From the NCBI GenBank assembly GCA_029891345.1, contig CM056995.1, positions 80,725,895 to 80,789,894 of the forward strand: a stretch of 64,000 nucleotides of DNA, read 5' to 3'. Position 1 is the stretch's first letter. The number at the start of each line of letters is the position of its first letter. The translations under genes and the position numbers were made by a program. This DNA is from Dryococelus australis (lineage: Eukaryota; Arthropoda; Insecta; Phasmatodea; Phasmatidae). Below the pieces are notes generated by a model, which worked only from the letters and a program-made list of their open reading frames with translations, did not search any database and was not told the origin of the DNA. This document shows, in pieces, positions 36,001-48,579 of the stretch.

Positions 36001-36388
36001 TGTATCCCCATTTTAAAAAAGGCTTTTTCACTGGGCTATTTCCACAGCAGTTTGCCTACACCACTGAGCTCGCCTGCCGGAAATTCGCGCGAATTTATCC
36101 AGCACAAGAAGGATGGCAAAGATCTTAACTGTAGCCCACACACTGAATTCCATGCGCTATGGTGACGGCAAATATTTAACAACATAGCCGAGAGATAACG
36201 GAGTAGGTATACGACTTATCAGAACACCAGTCGTTTAGGTCATCAACACGACTCTGGCAATGTAGATAACAATATCAGTGTTCCATTATTTCCCAGTTAC
36301 ATATCTCTTAGCAGTCCACATTCCTACTTACTTCATGACGTCTGGCTTTCTGTCGCTTGGAGTATTTCTACAGCCATGTAGACCATAC
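33099..36388. other. No gene recognised
   Basis: More than 3 kb without a recognisable gene. The longest frame (141 codons, minus, 35361-35786) translates poly-G and poly-A runs and is not believable. Runs of A then G near 35235, poly-A near 35507 and poly-G near 35650 are the visible features. Confidence 0.5.
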
Positions 36389-37300
36389 TGTTTCAAGTCG
36401 CCAGGGGAGTTGCCGAGTTTGTGAAGGCTGGAGGTAGTAATAAAAAATATAAGAGCTATATTTAATTCATTAATGTATTTATAATGTTATAAAATACATA
36501 CAGCGTTATGTACACATAAAAATGTTTATCTCCACTATTTCACTTATTATCCTACCAGCGAGCACGATATTTGATGTCAATTACAGTTATAATCAAATTC
36601 CTTATCGCTGTCTTTATACTAGTTAGCCACTTAATCTTCACTTTTGAAATCAACCTTAGAAAAAGTCACTGCCCATGTCTGCATATATTTCAACGGGCGC
36701 ACTGAGTGACATGCGCCCCGTAAAGTTGGTAAAGATGGAGGGAAAGTAGTTTCATATCTTAAGGTCGAATAAGAAGTGTTAGGTAACCATTTGTGATATT
36801 TTAAATTTTTTTATTTCGTTTTCTGTTTCTTTAATGCATCAGTATGTAAAAATTAGCAGATTTATAAAATGTTTACTTTTCTAATAATTTCACAATTTCA
36901 CTTGACCGACGCATGAATAAGGCGATGAGGCTCATGGTAAAGTTAATTTTACATAAGGCGGAAGAATACACAACGTGCATACAAGTAGATCTTGAGCAGG
37001 GCTTTCAAAATTGCTCATTTTACCGTGAACAGCTTTATACGCATACGCAAATGCTCACTGCCAATCCACTTTCCCACAGTCAGGCCGGCCAGTCTCTCCC
37101 CTTGCTTCCGATGCTCACAGACTAAACTCGCTGCTCACTGTAGTCGCTCGTCACTCCGATAGTACCATACAACTGGCACCAATAGCTATCAACGACTCCA
37201 AGCTCTCGGCTCCGAGGCACGCTGCAGGTTATATGGCTTAGCCGACCCGGTCCAGAAGGTTCTTCGCCCCACGAGTTACGCTGGAGGGGAATGGGGCGAT
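36389..37300 (-). mobile_element. Probable solo LTR, copy 2, interrupted by a MITE
   Basis: Pieces 36389-36636 and 37036-37300 match the LTR-like copies at 28478 and 37949: start TGTTTCAAGTCGCCAGGGG, blocks with TCAATTACAGTTATAAT and CTTATCGCTGTCTTTAT, then CTCTCGGCTCCGAGGCACG by a TATA-like segment (GGTTATATGGC). A core-A MITE splits it. Confidence 0.5.
36637..37035 (+). mobile_element. Core-A MITE missing its first ~26 bases
   Basis: Begins within the family at CACTTTTGAAATCAACCTTA, runs through the complete core (GGGCGCACTGAGTGACATG, AAGTGTTAGGTAACC, GACCGACGCATGAATAAGG) and ends CCGTGAACAGCTT followed by TA. The 5' terminal repeat is deleted. Confidence 0.9.
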
Positions 37301-37515
37301 GACCAAGAAATGTATCCACGTCATTCTATTTTTTATGGTCGGAAGCGGCATCCATTCCAATAACCTTATCGCGGTACGTGGTACGTGTAATGCGTCGGCC
37401 CGTTTGCGACACTACGTGCGCTTCTCGCGTTACCGGTGATGCCATTGGACACAACACTTCACACGCCTCAGGAAGAAGAGGAACCAAAGGGAAAGGACAT
37501 GGAGCGGCTTCGTGT
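37301..37515. other. Spacer between LTR copy 2 and a MITE
   Basis: No gene recognised. Confidence 0.4.
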
Positions 37516-37935
37516 ATAGGCTGTTCACTGTAAAATTATCACTTTTGAAAGCCCTGCTTAATATCTACTTGTATGCAAGTTGTGTATTCCTCCGCCTTAT
37601 GTAAAATTAATATTGCCACGTGCCTCATGACTTTATACATGCGTCGGTCAAGAGAAACCGTGGAATTATTAGAAAAGTATGCATGTTACCAATATCGTCA
37701 TTTTTAGAATTGATGGATAAAAAAAAAGTAAACGAAAGAAATAATTTAAGTTACCACAAATAATTGCCTATCACTTTTTATTCGACGTTAAGATATGGTA
37801 CTACTTTCCATCCCATCATCACCAACTTTACTCGACGCATGTCGCTCAGTGCGCCCGTTAAAATATATGCAGACCTGGGCAGTGACATTTTTTCAGGTTG
37901 ATTTCAAAAGTGCTCACTTTATCGTGAACATCCTT
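37516..37935 (-). mobile_element. Core-A MITE, both ends intact
   Basis: TA then TAGGCTGTTCACTGTAAAA on the left; TTTATCGTGAACATCCTT then TA on the right. The core is in the same orientation as 26568-26983 and includes TGTGTATTCCTCCGCC, ATGCGTCGGTCAAG and TTCGACGTTAAGATATGG. Confidence 0.92.
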
Positions 37936-37948
37936 TAACAATATACAC

Positions 37949-38430
37949 TCTACAAATCGCCAGAGGGCGTATCAGAGTCTGTGAGGGATAGATGAATTAA
38001 TAAAAATATAATAACCAAATTTAATATTTTTAATTTCTTCTATAATGCTATAAAAAACACACACAGTGAGCGTAGTATTTAACGTCAACCTCGACCGTAA
38101 TTAAAACCCTTATCACTGTCTTTCTACTTGCTACAGTCCCTTAATACGCGCTTATTATTTATGCGTATTCAAAGAAACTGTATTTTTCTATCGTTCCAAA
38201 TGTGCGCCACTCACGCATACAGTCACACCGGTCAGTTGTACCTATGCTCGCATACTTCCCTCTCGATGGTCACTGTCACCAACTCGGAGGCCCGCCGAGG
38301 CTTATATAGGTCCGTGGACACGGTGCAGGAGGTTCCTCACACATACAGCTGTGCTGAGGGGGGTGACAGCGATGACGAGAACATTCTTGAAACGATAACC
38401 CCAGACATTCAATCCTCTCAAAGATGGGAG
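37949..38430 (-). mobile_element. Probable solo LTR, copy 3
   Basis: Starts TCTACAAATCGCCAGAGGG and includes GTGAGGGATAGATG, GAGCGTAGTATTTAACGTC, CTTATCACTGTCTTTCTAC and CAACTCGGAGGCCCGCCGAG with a TATA-like GGCTTATATAGG. Similar in order to copies 1 and 2. Its first base lies 13 bases from the adjoining MITE. Confidence 0.5.
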
Positions 38431-38539
38431 CGGCACGAGTCCCGATAGCCTTGTCGGACACACGTCAATCATCCGTCGCGATCCGTTCGTAACGTTACCT
38501 TGCCAATGGGCAAGATCGGCCATAAAACAGAATGTAGCA

Positions 38540-38822
38540 GCCAACAATACCAACTAGTCATATCAACCCCCACTATCCCAGCCGACTATATAAGTCAACA
38601 ATACTAACTCCCCACAAGCAACCATAGAACCGACCATGCGTGCCAACCACACAAACAATCAATACCAGCTTAAAATACGAACCGACAGTACCACTCAACT
38701 ATACCAGTATTCCATACAAAATGACCATACCAAACAACAATGCCAGCTGACCAGTCTAACGACAATCAAGGCCAATCGACCATACCAGTCGACCATACTA
38801 ACCGACCATATGAGCCATACGA
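38540..38822. repeat. Degenerate minisatellite, ACCGACCATACC-like
   Basis: Many imperfect copies of a 10-13 base motif (CCAACAATACC, ACCGACCAT, CGACCATACCAG, CTAACCGACCATA) run in one orientation, with almost no G on this strand apart from the CGA steps. The open frame over it (38636-38827) reflects low complexity. Confidence 0.7.
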
Positions 38823-40489
38823 TTTGATCTCCGGGTCCTAATTACTTGACAGTAAAAAAATATATAACTAAAAATTAACGCCGCCACAAATTAGACTGAA
38901 AAAGGTATTTCTTATTTCAGTTCAACAACTTGCACACATATATCACTTCATTACATCTGCATTACGTTCTGGTGTCTACACGAACTACTTGTAACACTGT
39001 CCCGGCAGTACATTAAAAAAATACGGGTATTCAAAGGACCATTATCATCAAGGTACAACATTCTCCCCTCTATACATGTGTGTGTACACATAACATCCAC
39101 GCATACCTCTAAGATGTATGCCAGTTTACATCTATAAATAGTTCATACTAGTAGATAAAACTTACCCAGTTGTCGGCATGTGACGTACTGCAGCAGTGAC
39201 AATTACGATGACACAATCTTACAGCTAATTATGATGAATCAACAATGAATACATCGGAAATTCATGGAACGGTGTAGAGTATATAGTTACATGGAACACG
39301 TCATGTACCCAGTTAATATAGTAGTCCGGAAACGAATTTGCCGCGTTAACAACAAGATGCGAGTTTGAGAGTCTAAGGCTAAGAACTCATCGTAAAGTTA
39401 GATATAAACGATTCATACTTCCTGTGATTTGGCCACAGTATCGATCAAGCTGCTACAACGAGCTGCCCTGTTTCGTGGAAAAAAGTAAGAGCACCAATGA
39501 CGTACAGACCAAAAATAAGATATGTTAATTCAAATGGGCAAGTAACGTCAGTGGTTTTTTCCCAGCAGATAAATATCAATATCTAAGCATCCTTCTAAGG
39601 TTTACCTACGCACGATATACTGACAGATGGCGCATGAAGAAGTCATGTTGAGACTGGGCACAATGTTTTCTACCAGCAGCTGAATCAATAGATAATATCG
39701 CATCATACAAATTAATTTGTTTTAAACTGAAAAATATTGAGCAGAATATGAATTATACCTAAATTATTCTTATAGTTTGTATTAAAACTGCACCCTACAG
39801 AAAATATGACTGGCATATTTCAATGAGCAGTGCAAAGAGAGTGTTCATTCTACACATTTACACAGCAATGTGAAAATGCTGAAAATTAGCGAAGCTGTAA
39901 AGTGCGACAAGAAAATATGTATTGTTTGCAGTACGAAACCGACTGTTGGTGCAAACCCATTTACGAATTAGTACTTATATCAGAAAACTAACTGTTCAGC
40001 ATCACAAGTAATATCGATATTTCGTGAGGTTATATCTGTGTTATATCTCCGTAAATAACTTGTATGAAAAAAAAAATACTGCAACTGAGAATTCAATAGG
40101 TTTCTACAAGATATCGATTGTAATGATTATGTCTCGATTTCATATATTCGATCTATGTACAAATTCTAAACCAGAATACTTCCACACGAAATATTCCTTT
40201 TGCAACTGTGATTATCTGCAGCCCCAGGGAAAGACTGATGGCAACATTGAAAGCGTACTCTGGTCTGTATTCCCAAGCCAGTAATAATCTGCATTACACT
40301 CATACATGACGCAAATATTCGGTGTTTCCATTTCACATACACTCATTTGCAGAAAAATTTATCACCCTGAAGGTGTCATCGCAGGGGCACATAAATGGGT
40401 ACAGTCACAGGACATGGTAGTGTGTATACAAACCATCAACGACAAAATATTGTACCACACCAAGCATGTATTGCAGGGGACTCATACTT
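38823..40489. other. No gene recognised
   Basis: AT-rich, no recognised repeat or gene. Plus-strand frames at 40024-40284 and 40306-40845 are unassignable; the latter is antisense to a transposase. Confidence 0.45.
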
Positions 40490-41530
40490 ATAGGATGCAC
40501 TGCGTATGGTGTTGGACCACTCATAGCACAGAGATAGGAGACTATAGAGACATACAAAAGTCGGATGTTCTCTTTAAGATTCTGCCACAGCTGGCACAAC
40601 TGACCCTACAAATCAGCATAGTTGCTGCTGGCCAATGTTGCCGTCCAATTTGGTCCCAAATGTTCTCGATGGGCGAGAGGTCTGAGAACCTTGCTGGCCA
40701 AGGAAGTATGGTGACATCGCGAAGAAAGGACAGAGATGCCCGTTCTGTGAGAGGCCGAGCATTATCCTGCTGGGAAATGGGGTTGTCAAGCTGTACCAGG
40801 AAGAGGAGCGCACATAATCGCAGAATTTCCTGGATGTATCGCTGAACTGTCAGGATTCCTTCAACCACCATTAGTGGAGTGCGGTAATCGTAGGAAATGG
40901 CACCCTACACCATGACACCTCTCGTGGAGGTGGTGTGTCGCTACAATGAAGCGTGTATCACAGCACTGACCAGGATGTCTCCAGACTCGAATTCGGCGGT
41001 CGTCTGTATCCATACAGAACCGTAATTCGTCGCTGAACACCGCTCGTCGCCAAAACGCAAGCTGTAATGCTGCCCGTTCCCCGCAAAAGGTCACATGTGC
41101 TCGGCGATGAACAGGTCGTAATGGTAGATAATGTAAGGGATGCCGCGACGATAGGTCCCGCACTGCAAGCCATCTTGTTACTGATGGACATAGACGTATC
41201 CCCCAGCTGCCGTGAAATATCCCTGGATGTTGTGCAGCGATGCCCACGGAATGCTTGCAGTCTGTCGCGCGTTGAAATGATACTTCCTGCTGGTGGTCCA
41301 CCGGGGTCTATGCTAGCTTTCTCAATTGTGTGTGTACTTTCCTATTCCCACTGCGTCCAACACAGACTCACAGTGTAGGCAGAACTTTCAAGTGGCGAGT
41401 AATACACCGAAAGTGGCGAGCAATAGACCGAAACGTCAAACCTGTCTCTCAAAAGCCGACATGCGGCCTCTCTCAAACTCATCCAGCTGGGCAAATGCAT
41501 GTCGAATGCGCCGTTGGGACATTATGCGTG
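40490..41530 (-). pseudogene. Tc1-like (Tc1/mariner) transposase relic
   Basis: On the minus strand the order is N-terminal HTH-like start (QLDEFERGRMSAFE, near 41480), a frame-shifted middle, then FSDELRFCMDTDDRRIRVW (first catalytic Asp, near 41030), FQQDNARP-type block as SQQDNARPL (second Asp, near 40760), LPWPARFSDLSPIENIWD (catalytic Glu, near 40660) and a C-terminus resembling NLKENIRLLYVS (near 40560). In this copy 32 residues separate the second Asp and the Glu, two fewer than in Tc1 proteins. At least three frame changes exclude function. Terminal repeats were not found. Confidence 0.9.
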
Positions 41531-42900
41531 TTTATTCAATTTGGCTCTGTGGCTCACACTACTACTAAGGCCTCACTCAGTGTCTTGCAGCTATGAATGA
41601 CGGACGGACACGAATGCCGTTTAGTGGTACATCCAAAAAACAAATCGCATTAAAAGCAAATGGGACACATGCCGGCTTCGTTGTACTCTCACGATTAGTT
41701 CATGGTGATCAATTTTTTGCAAATGAGTGTACTTCTTGTAGTAATATTTGCAATACACTGGTAGTTCGTGACCACCTTCAAAGGTGTGCTGCATCCACAA
41801 GAATCACTTTTTAAGTCTTATAGATGAATTCAAATTGTATTTCGTGATCAACATTTAGTCGAAGTTAGTCTGTCGAATTCAACTACATCCTGCATTTTCT
41901 ACTGCACAAAGCATTAATATTAATAGTAGATGCAACGATGCAAGCAATAAAAATGTTTCATAATGTGTGCTGAACATGCACAGCATGGACGCCTGTGCTT
42001 GAACATTGAGAATATATTTTCTTCGTCCCACAGTGTCAGCAGTTTTGAGCCTACTACAGACCAGTAAGCAACATAGCCAATAATAGTGGCTGTTTATGCA
42101 TACCACTGATAGAGTGGAAGGAAGTGGTACGCCATCTAACTAAATGCATATTGCATACCGAGAGGAATACGACTTTGCACACTCCATGCAACGCAAGGAA
42201 GAAGAGATAGAGAAACATTAAATGTGCACAATAAAATAATAAAAGGGTACAGATAAAAGCTATGTGTAGTTCCAACTTTAAAAAAGTTCAATATGCGTAA
42301 AAGTATTCCGCGAAGCTAGGAGAGAGTTTAATTTGACTGTTTCTCTCAGAAGATCCCCCCCTTTTTTTTTCACAAAAAAAAATCACTAAAAGCCTCGTGT
42401 AGGGGTAGTTGTAAACTCCAACTCTGGAATGAAAGTAAATTGAGCTTGAGGGAAAAGTAATTTTAAAAAGCAATTAACAAGCTTTTAGGTACACAGTCTC
42501 TGGTACTGGTTGTGGGGATTATCTGAGTGGAGGTCTGTGCAATGAGCGCAATGCCACATATTATTTCTTCCGACTTTTGCAATGGTGTTGAAAAGGGGAA
42601 AAGGCCGGGCGAAGCATATGCGATTAAACGACAGGATAGTGTGCTTATATGGCTCTCCTTTATATTTCGCAAACAAAATCATCAACTTTTTTTTAAGGTA
42701 GTATTTTTATAACATTCACCTTCTCTCCCCCCCCCCCCCCCCCTTCCTCGAGGTTTTCTTTGGAGAAGAACAATATATTCAGGTGAAGAAATCGTGAGGT
42801 TACGCTTTTGTTGGTTAAATTATTTTTAGAATATATTTTATAATCTTTAAACTAAACTGTTTTAACACATATATAAAAAAATCAAGGTCAAATTCACGTA
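41531..42900. other. No gene recognised
   Basis: Short frames on both strands; an 18-base C run lies near 42730. No known domain. Confidence 0.45.
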
Positions 42901-43145
42901 GTGAGGGCCGCAGTGGCTGAGCGGTTCGACTGCTCGCTCCCCACCAAGGCGAACCTGGTTCAATAAAACCAGCTGGGTCACTCCCGAATTTTAGCAAGTG
43001 GGAATTGTGCCGGACGGTCGCTGGTTGGTGTGTTTTCTAGGGGATCTCCTTTTTTCCCCACCCTGCGCTGCTCCATTCTCATCTTATTTCACCCTCATCG
43101 GCTCTCATAACCTCGTAGTAAAGTGCCGCCCAAACCTAACAACCC
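42901..43145 (+). mobile_element. SINE family 1, plus-strand copy
   Basis: Head GAGGGCCGCAGTGGCTGAGC with a consensus A box (TGGCTGAGCGG) and a damaged B box (GGTTCAATAAAACC). The body follows: GTGGGAATTGTGCCGGACG, TTTTCTAGGGGATCTCC, CCTGCGCTGCTCCATTC, CACCCTCATCGGCTCTCA and tail GTGCCGCCCAAACCTAAC. Confidence 0.9.
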
Positions 43146-43784
43146 ATCTCTAAGAGCGAAACAATATCAGCAAATAAATTAAAGATGGAGGCCACGGCAC
43201 TTACTGCTGTGCTCCAAAGAATTATTTGACCAGAACCTGCCTAATCCTCCTACTCAGATGAAACCGAACTCGGTCGACTCGCAAACCTTACCAACACAGG
43301 CATGCTTCATGGGTGAGTAGCCGCACAGGAAGTTCAAGTGGAGAAGAGTATAAATTTGCAGCAGTTTTGATAGGAGTCCACTACACGAACGATCTCTTGA
43401 CTTACAAATTTGCAACTCTTTCTGATTGGGACTGAAATAGAAGCTTCCCGAAAATTTCCGCGTAACTATATTGGTGAATCAGTTGTCTGTATAGATGAGA
43501 GGTCATGACGAATTACTCATAAATTTCAAAATAATACGAAATTACTTTTTTGGTGAGCTCAGACTATTACAAGAGACTAAATAAGTAGTAAAAAAATGGT
43601 AGGTTCTAGGGTAATGTATTTTAAATGGTGCGACTAGCAAGTCGGCCAGGTATCCATGCTAACTCACTCCAGATAGATGAAGGCCACGTTGGAGGTTCGT
43701 AACACTGACCTTCCAGCAACACTGACCTTTAAAATGCGAAAAGCCTGAACATAGCAAACATAAAAAAATGTAATTGTATTAGAT
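43146..43784. other. No gene recognised
   Basis: No coding or repeat signal recognised. Confidence 0.4.
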
Positions 43785-43955
43785 ATTGTATATCCAGTTT
43801 CATCATTCCACTCCGATGATCACCATTTTGAATTTTAATATCCAATCGAGTTAACAGTATTCTGTACACGACAACCATCTCGTATCACATCGCACATGCT
43901 CCATCATTCCAGTCCGACAATCGCCATTCTAAATTCAACCAACACTACATCCCCG
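43785..43955 (-). repeat. TGGAATGATGGAGCAT repeat, reverse-orientation units
   Basis: On the minus strand one unit reads CGGACTGGAATGATGGAGCA and continues to a TGTACAGAATACTGTTAA-like stretch; a second, shorter one begins CGGAGTGGAATGATG near 43815. Both match the plus-strand units at 45631, 46001 and 46221, about 2 kb away. Confidence 0.7.
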
Positions 43956-45559
43956 TCCCTATTTCAGGTATGTATTTACCAGTGGCGTGTGGTGAACTGT
44001 TGCAAGGTAAGTTGGCGTTAGATGTGTGTTGTACCCTGTTGCTTGCTAGTTTACACTTCCACAAGTACAACGTAGTTGGGCAGGTGACGCCACAGGATGT
44101 GTACAAAGGGTCCCTTGCTGCTCGCTTGAGAGTGGTCGAAATGCATTCAATTTCCTGAGGCTGCTCGGTGGTTGAAGGTTCCTGTTGCGTTCACCGAGAA
44201 TGTACTGCAGTGAGCAAGCACCAGCTCACCTTGCAATACTTCACCAGACGCAACTGGTATTTACACTTGTATGACAGTGATTTGCGACCTGACATAGTGA
44301 CTTCGAACCCTAAACTGTGACAAAAGTCAATATTGGAAAACTTTAAGAACTATTATTTTGAAGATTTAAGTTCATTTATTTGCAGTAGCTCGACTAATTA
44401 TTCGTAGTAACTGAACCTCGCCTCTCCCCTTTTGAATCCAGTCAATTTGTATGTCTTTCCCTGTCCCTGTAATCATATATGCACGGCAAAGGAAATTAAT
44501 TAAATAAGACGTCTGCAAATAAACTGTAGAATGTAACCACTCTGTAATGGCAAAGTACAGCTGTGCATGCTCCTCTTCATTTCCCGCCACTAGATACATA
44601 GTATAAGGGAAAAAAGTGTATTCAGTTACATGAAATTTGAGCCTTAGGCTTTAAAAAAGTTTACTAAAAGGGAATAAAAACCGGCATATGAAAGAAAAAC
44701 AAAATGTGAAAAAGAAACAAATGTCACATTGCTACCATGTCCACCGGTAGTACACTACTGTACAGGCAAAAAATAATTCACTGGAACCGCTGTGTACTAA
44801 AAAAAAAGCATATATCAAACTCACCAAAATGTTTTATTTAATTTACAATATAAAATTGTATACGATAAATTGCAAAATGCATTTTCGTGTCTGGGGTTTA
44901 CCCCCGGTGTACCACGACGTTGTGAACGTGTTAAGACTGCAATAGAAATGCCACTATACAAAATTGGCGACTTCGCTACGCATTTAAGGGTTTCCGTAAC
45001 AAATGTAAGAAACGTATCATGCGTGTAAAGAAAAAAGCTTTACCATACGAGATTCTTCAATATTCACATACAGTGGTGTGGTAAATTTACGAACAATTTC
45101 TTAATGTAGTAGGCTAGATGGCAGTGTGTCTGCTGATTGACTCTCGAACTCAATTTTTTAACAAATCGTAAAATTTCAGAGGCCATGCGAGACTACCAGC
45201 TTTTGGTCGCATCCACCGACGAACTAACCATCACAGCAGATCGTGCCAAAACTAGCCAGTATGGCGATTTACATGAACTTATTGGCGGAAAAAAACGAAA
45301 TCGGGTGGTCTGATGTATGGTAGCCCCAAGCTTAACAAACGGTGCTGCATAATAGTGATAATATGTATTTTCTTTTTCCAAGCCAATATGGATATAAGGG
45401 AGGAGATCATAGTTAGGGGTTGACTACAAATAATTCCTCGAGCTACTTACTGCAAGTAAATCAAGTTCTTTATTTTTTCAGAATTTTTTTCTTTCGAATT
45501 TTAAAACTTTGGGTTTATTAAGGTCACTAGGAGGCATGTGCACTAGGCAGCAGATCACT
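43956..45559. other. No gene recognised
   Basis: No convincing frame. An AT-rich stretch separates the two oppositely oriented repeat blocks. Confidence 0.45.
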
Positions 45560-46380
45560 GGGTACAAAGGGACAACACATTTCAGATAGTGCTAGGACTG
45601 TAATATCGACGAAACTCCATACGGCTACTGTCGGATTGGAATGATGGAGCATTGAAGGTGTGGGATGAGCTGACTGTTATGTGCATAATACTACTAAATA
45701 AATTTTTATGCAATTTTAGCGTAAAGTTTTTCGCATTTTCGATCTCGAAGTCAAGTTATACAATGCCGATCACTGGCACATACGAGTTGGTCTACATTCT
45801 TGAGATACAGATGGGGCTGTTCAGTATGACAATCGCCAGCTTCAGATGATGGCCACAGGCGAGCTGGTCGACACACACACACACATCGAGACATCTCATA
45901 ATACTGACACATCAAATTTTCTCAATTTTTTAACAGTTCTGAATTTATAGGTCAAGTTTCAGGTCACCGGAGTTCGAGTTCGTCAATCACTGGTGTACAC
46001 GACCATCGGCCTGGAATAATGGAGCACGGGTGGTGTCGGATGAACTGATTGTCATGTACATAGACCTAATATTACTTATATTGTGTAAATGTTAGCTTTT
46101 TTCACATTTTTCGAATTTTCAAGGTAAATTTCAAGGTCCCTAGAGGTCATCACCAGTTAATGTCGTACGGGTGAACGTATGTACTTGCTTGAGACAGGGA
46201 CGGGACTGCTGACAAAATTCAATATGGCGACCATCGGGCACTGATGGGGCATGGACGGTATAGAACGAGCTGGTGGTGGTTTATATAATAGGCACTATTA
46301 CTAAGAGTACATATGGGTAATTTTCACGATTTGCAATATTTTCCGCATTTTCAAGTTTAAGTCAAGGTCACTGACATTAA
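45560..46380 (+). repeat. Divergent tandem repeat, three units
   Basis: Units begin near 45631 (CGGATTGGAATGATGGAGCA), 46001 (ATCGGCCTGGAATAATGGAG) and 46221 (ATATGGCGACCATCGGGCAC). Each continues with a GGTGTGGGATGAGCTGACTG-like block, a TACATAATATTACT-like block, a TTTTTCGCATTTTC-like block and AAGTCAAGGTCAC. Spacings of about 370 and 220 bases show unequal internal gain or loss. No stable coding frame. Confidence 0.7.
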
Positions 46381-46770
46381 GCATGACCGAAGTTCAACAG
46401 GAGAAAGGCAGGAATACCTGGCCGACTTGTTTCCCGCTTCTCGTCCTACTTAAATTGTGTACATTTCCGCAGAACCTACCGTTTTGCACTATTCACCATC
46501 TGACATTAACTTTTTTCCATTTCACTCCCATCCAGTCGAAACATGATGTCCGAAAATTGAGTAACATGCAAGGTTCCTTGCAAACGAATACCTCACATGC
46601 CACCCGTTTTATACTACCCTGTGACCTTGAGTGTAGTAGGCAACACAGACACTTCCTGCAGGGAATCATACACTGACTGTCGCCAGGAACAAACAGGCAG
46701 CTTCAACACTGTTATTCGTTACAAATGTTCTCCTCCATCGCCTTTGAAGTTGACACAGCAACATATCATA
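46381..46770. other. No gene recognised
   Basis: A 97-codon plus-strand frame (46383-46676) has no recognisable domain. Confidence 0.4.
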
Positions 46771-47194
46771 AAGGCTGTTCACGATAAAGTGAGCACTTTA
46801 GAAATGAAAATTAGAAAAAAAGTCACTGCACCTGCCTGCATATATTTTAATGGGCGCACTGAGTGACATTCCCCCAGTAAAGTTGGTAACGATGGATGGA
46901 AAGTAGTTCTGTATCTTAACGTTGAATAAAAAGTGTTAGGTAACCATTTGTGATAACTTAAAATTATTTATTTCTCTTTCTGTCTATTCTAATGCACAGA
47001 AGTGCAAAAATTGACAGATTTGTAAAGTATTTACTTTTCAAATAATTTTACAGTTTTACTCGACCGACGCACGAATAAAGTGATGAGGCCCATGGCAATG
47101 TTAATTTTACATAAAGCGGAGGAATACACAACGTGTATACAAGTAGATCTTAGGCAGGGTTTTCAAAAGTGCTCATTTTATCGTGAACAGCCTA
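46771..47194 (+). mobile_element. Core-A MITE, both ends intact
   Basis: TA then AAGGCTGTTCACGATAAAG; the right end reads TTTTATCGTGAACAGCCTA then TA. Core blocks: TGGGCGCACTGAGTGACAT, CAGTAAAGTTGGTAACGATG, AAGTGTTAGGTAACCATTTG, CGACCGACGCACGAATAAAG, GGAGGAATACACAACGTG. Confidence 0.94.
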
Positions 47195-48579
47195 TACACG
47201 CATATACTATATGTATGTAGCACTACCGAAGTACTCTCACTGTATCGTTGCAGCCCAAGCATTGTGTGCGTTCTACACGAAAATGGTGGTCCTGGGAAGT
47301 TGAACCAAGAGGATAATTTTTGTTTATTAGGCAATGCTGCTCAATAAAACAACATCAAAAATGCATAGTTCCCGACAGTAAAAAAGTTTCCAGTCGTTTA
47401 ATTTTCATTACGGAAGAAGGTACTGCTGGGAGTTCGCTAAGGTTGACGATCCCGATAACATAAAGCGATTTTCGGTTTTCGGAGAATTGTAGTTTAATTT
47501 CACATAGTTTCCAATATTTTGTAAAAGAAAATACATTTTAAAATCTCAATTCTCAAGGGTTTGCACTCCCCTTAATATTCAATTCAGGTATAAAGTGTCA
47601 TGTATACTTCTCCACTTGATCTTGCGTTAAGGAACCGCCTCACGACGTTTGTCGGTCGAATTCTGTGCCACACGATATACCGAAAGTTGTACATGTGTTT
47701 TTAGCTTCCACGCACGAAGGTCTTCGATGTTATTAATTAAAAGCCAATATAAGTGTGTTAAAATGGCGTTGACCTAGTGGATAACATCTCTGCCACGTAG
47801 GAGCAGAAATGCACCTAAAGTAGTATGACCTAATACAGCAGTAAACAAAAATCGGAGAGTGTCTGCGCAGGGCGGTAAGTTTTACGTGAATTTGCGTCTG
47901 CGTTAAAAGGTAATAATATTTTCATCGGAGTACCTATAGAATGAAATGAAAATAGAAAATTGGATACTTGGTATTTTTTGCTTGAAACGACAGATCTAGA
48001 AGAGATCTTCCGCTTGGTATGAAAAAAAGTCAGTGCGCTAGCCCTAGCCTCGCGCATGCGCGCGGCGCCAGCTCAGAGTCACGCTCGCATCGTAGTCTTT
48101 TACCTGAGATCGAACGAGGCAAGATTTACTTCAATCGTGTTGATATTTACGAAGTTATAGAGTCGGGATGGATCACCCTGCAAACGATACATCGCCGCGC
48201 CGTCTCCGTCGTGGTACCTCAACGTGTCGATCTGATAAGGCCAGGCTTCACCATGCATTGGAGTGTAGGGAATCAAAGGCTAAATTCAAGATCTCTCTGT
48301 CGTTTTTTGTAGTAGTAATTTCAATTAAAGGTTTTTTGTTATAGATTGAACTCATCAAGATTTGTAAACCTCCCAAATTATAATTTTTTAAATTTCAAAC
48401 GTACGTTTTCACTATTTATAAAATTGTGAAATTTTATAAATAATTAAAAAAGTGCATGTAAAATTTAAAAATTTGAATGGTTTACAAATGTAGATGCGTC
48501 CAATCTTAAACAAAAAAAGAAACCTAGTTGAAAATACTATCACAAAAAATTACAGAGACCTTTACCGGAATTTAGCTTT
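47195..48579. other. No gene recognised
   Basis: A tRNA-head-like stretch (GACCTAGTGGATAACATC near 47773) has an A-box look but no B box nearby. A 97-codon frame at 48019-48312 is unassigned. Confidence 0.4.

Noticed and set aside
38636..38827. 63-codon plus-strand frame rich in Thr, Gln and Asn
   Set aside because: It translates the ACCGACCATACC-like minisatellite.
40306..40845. 179-codon plus-strand open frame
   Set aside because: Antisense to the Tc1-like transposase relic, whose motifs are clear on the minus strand.
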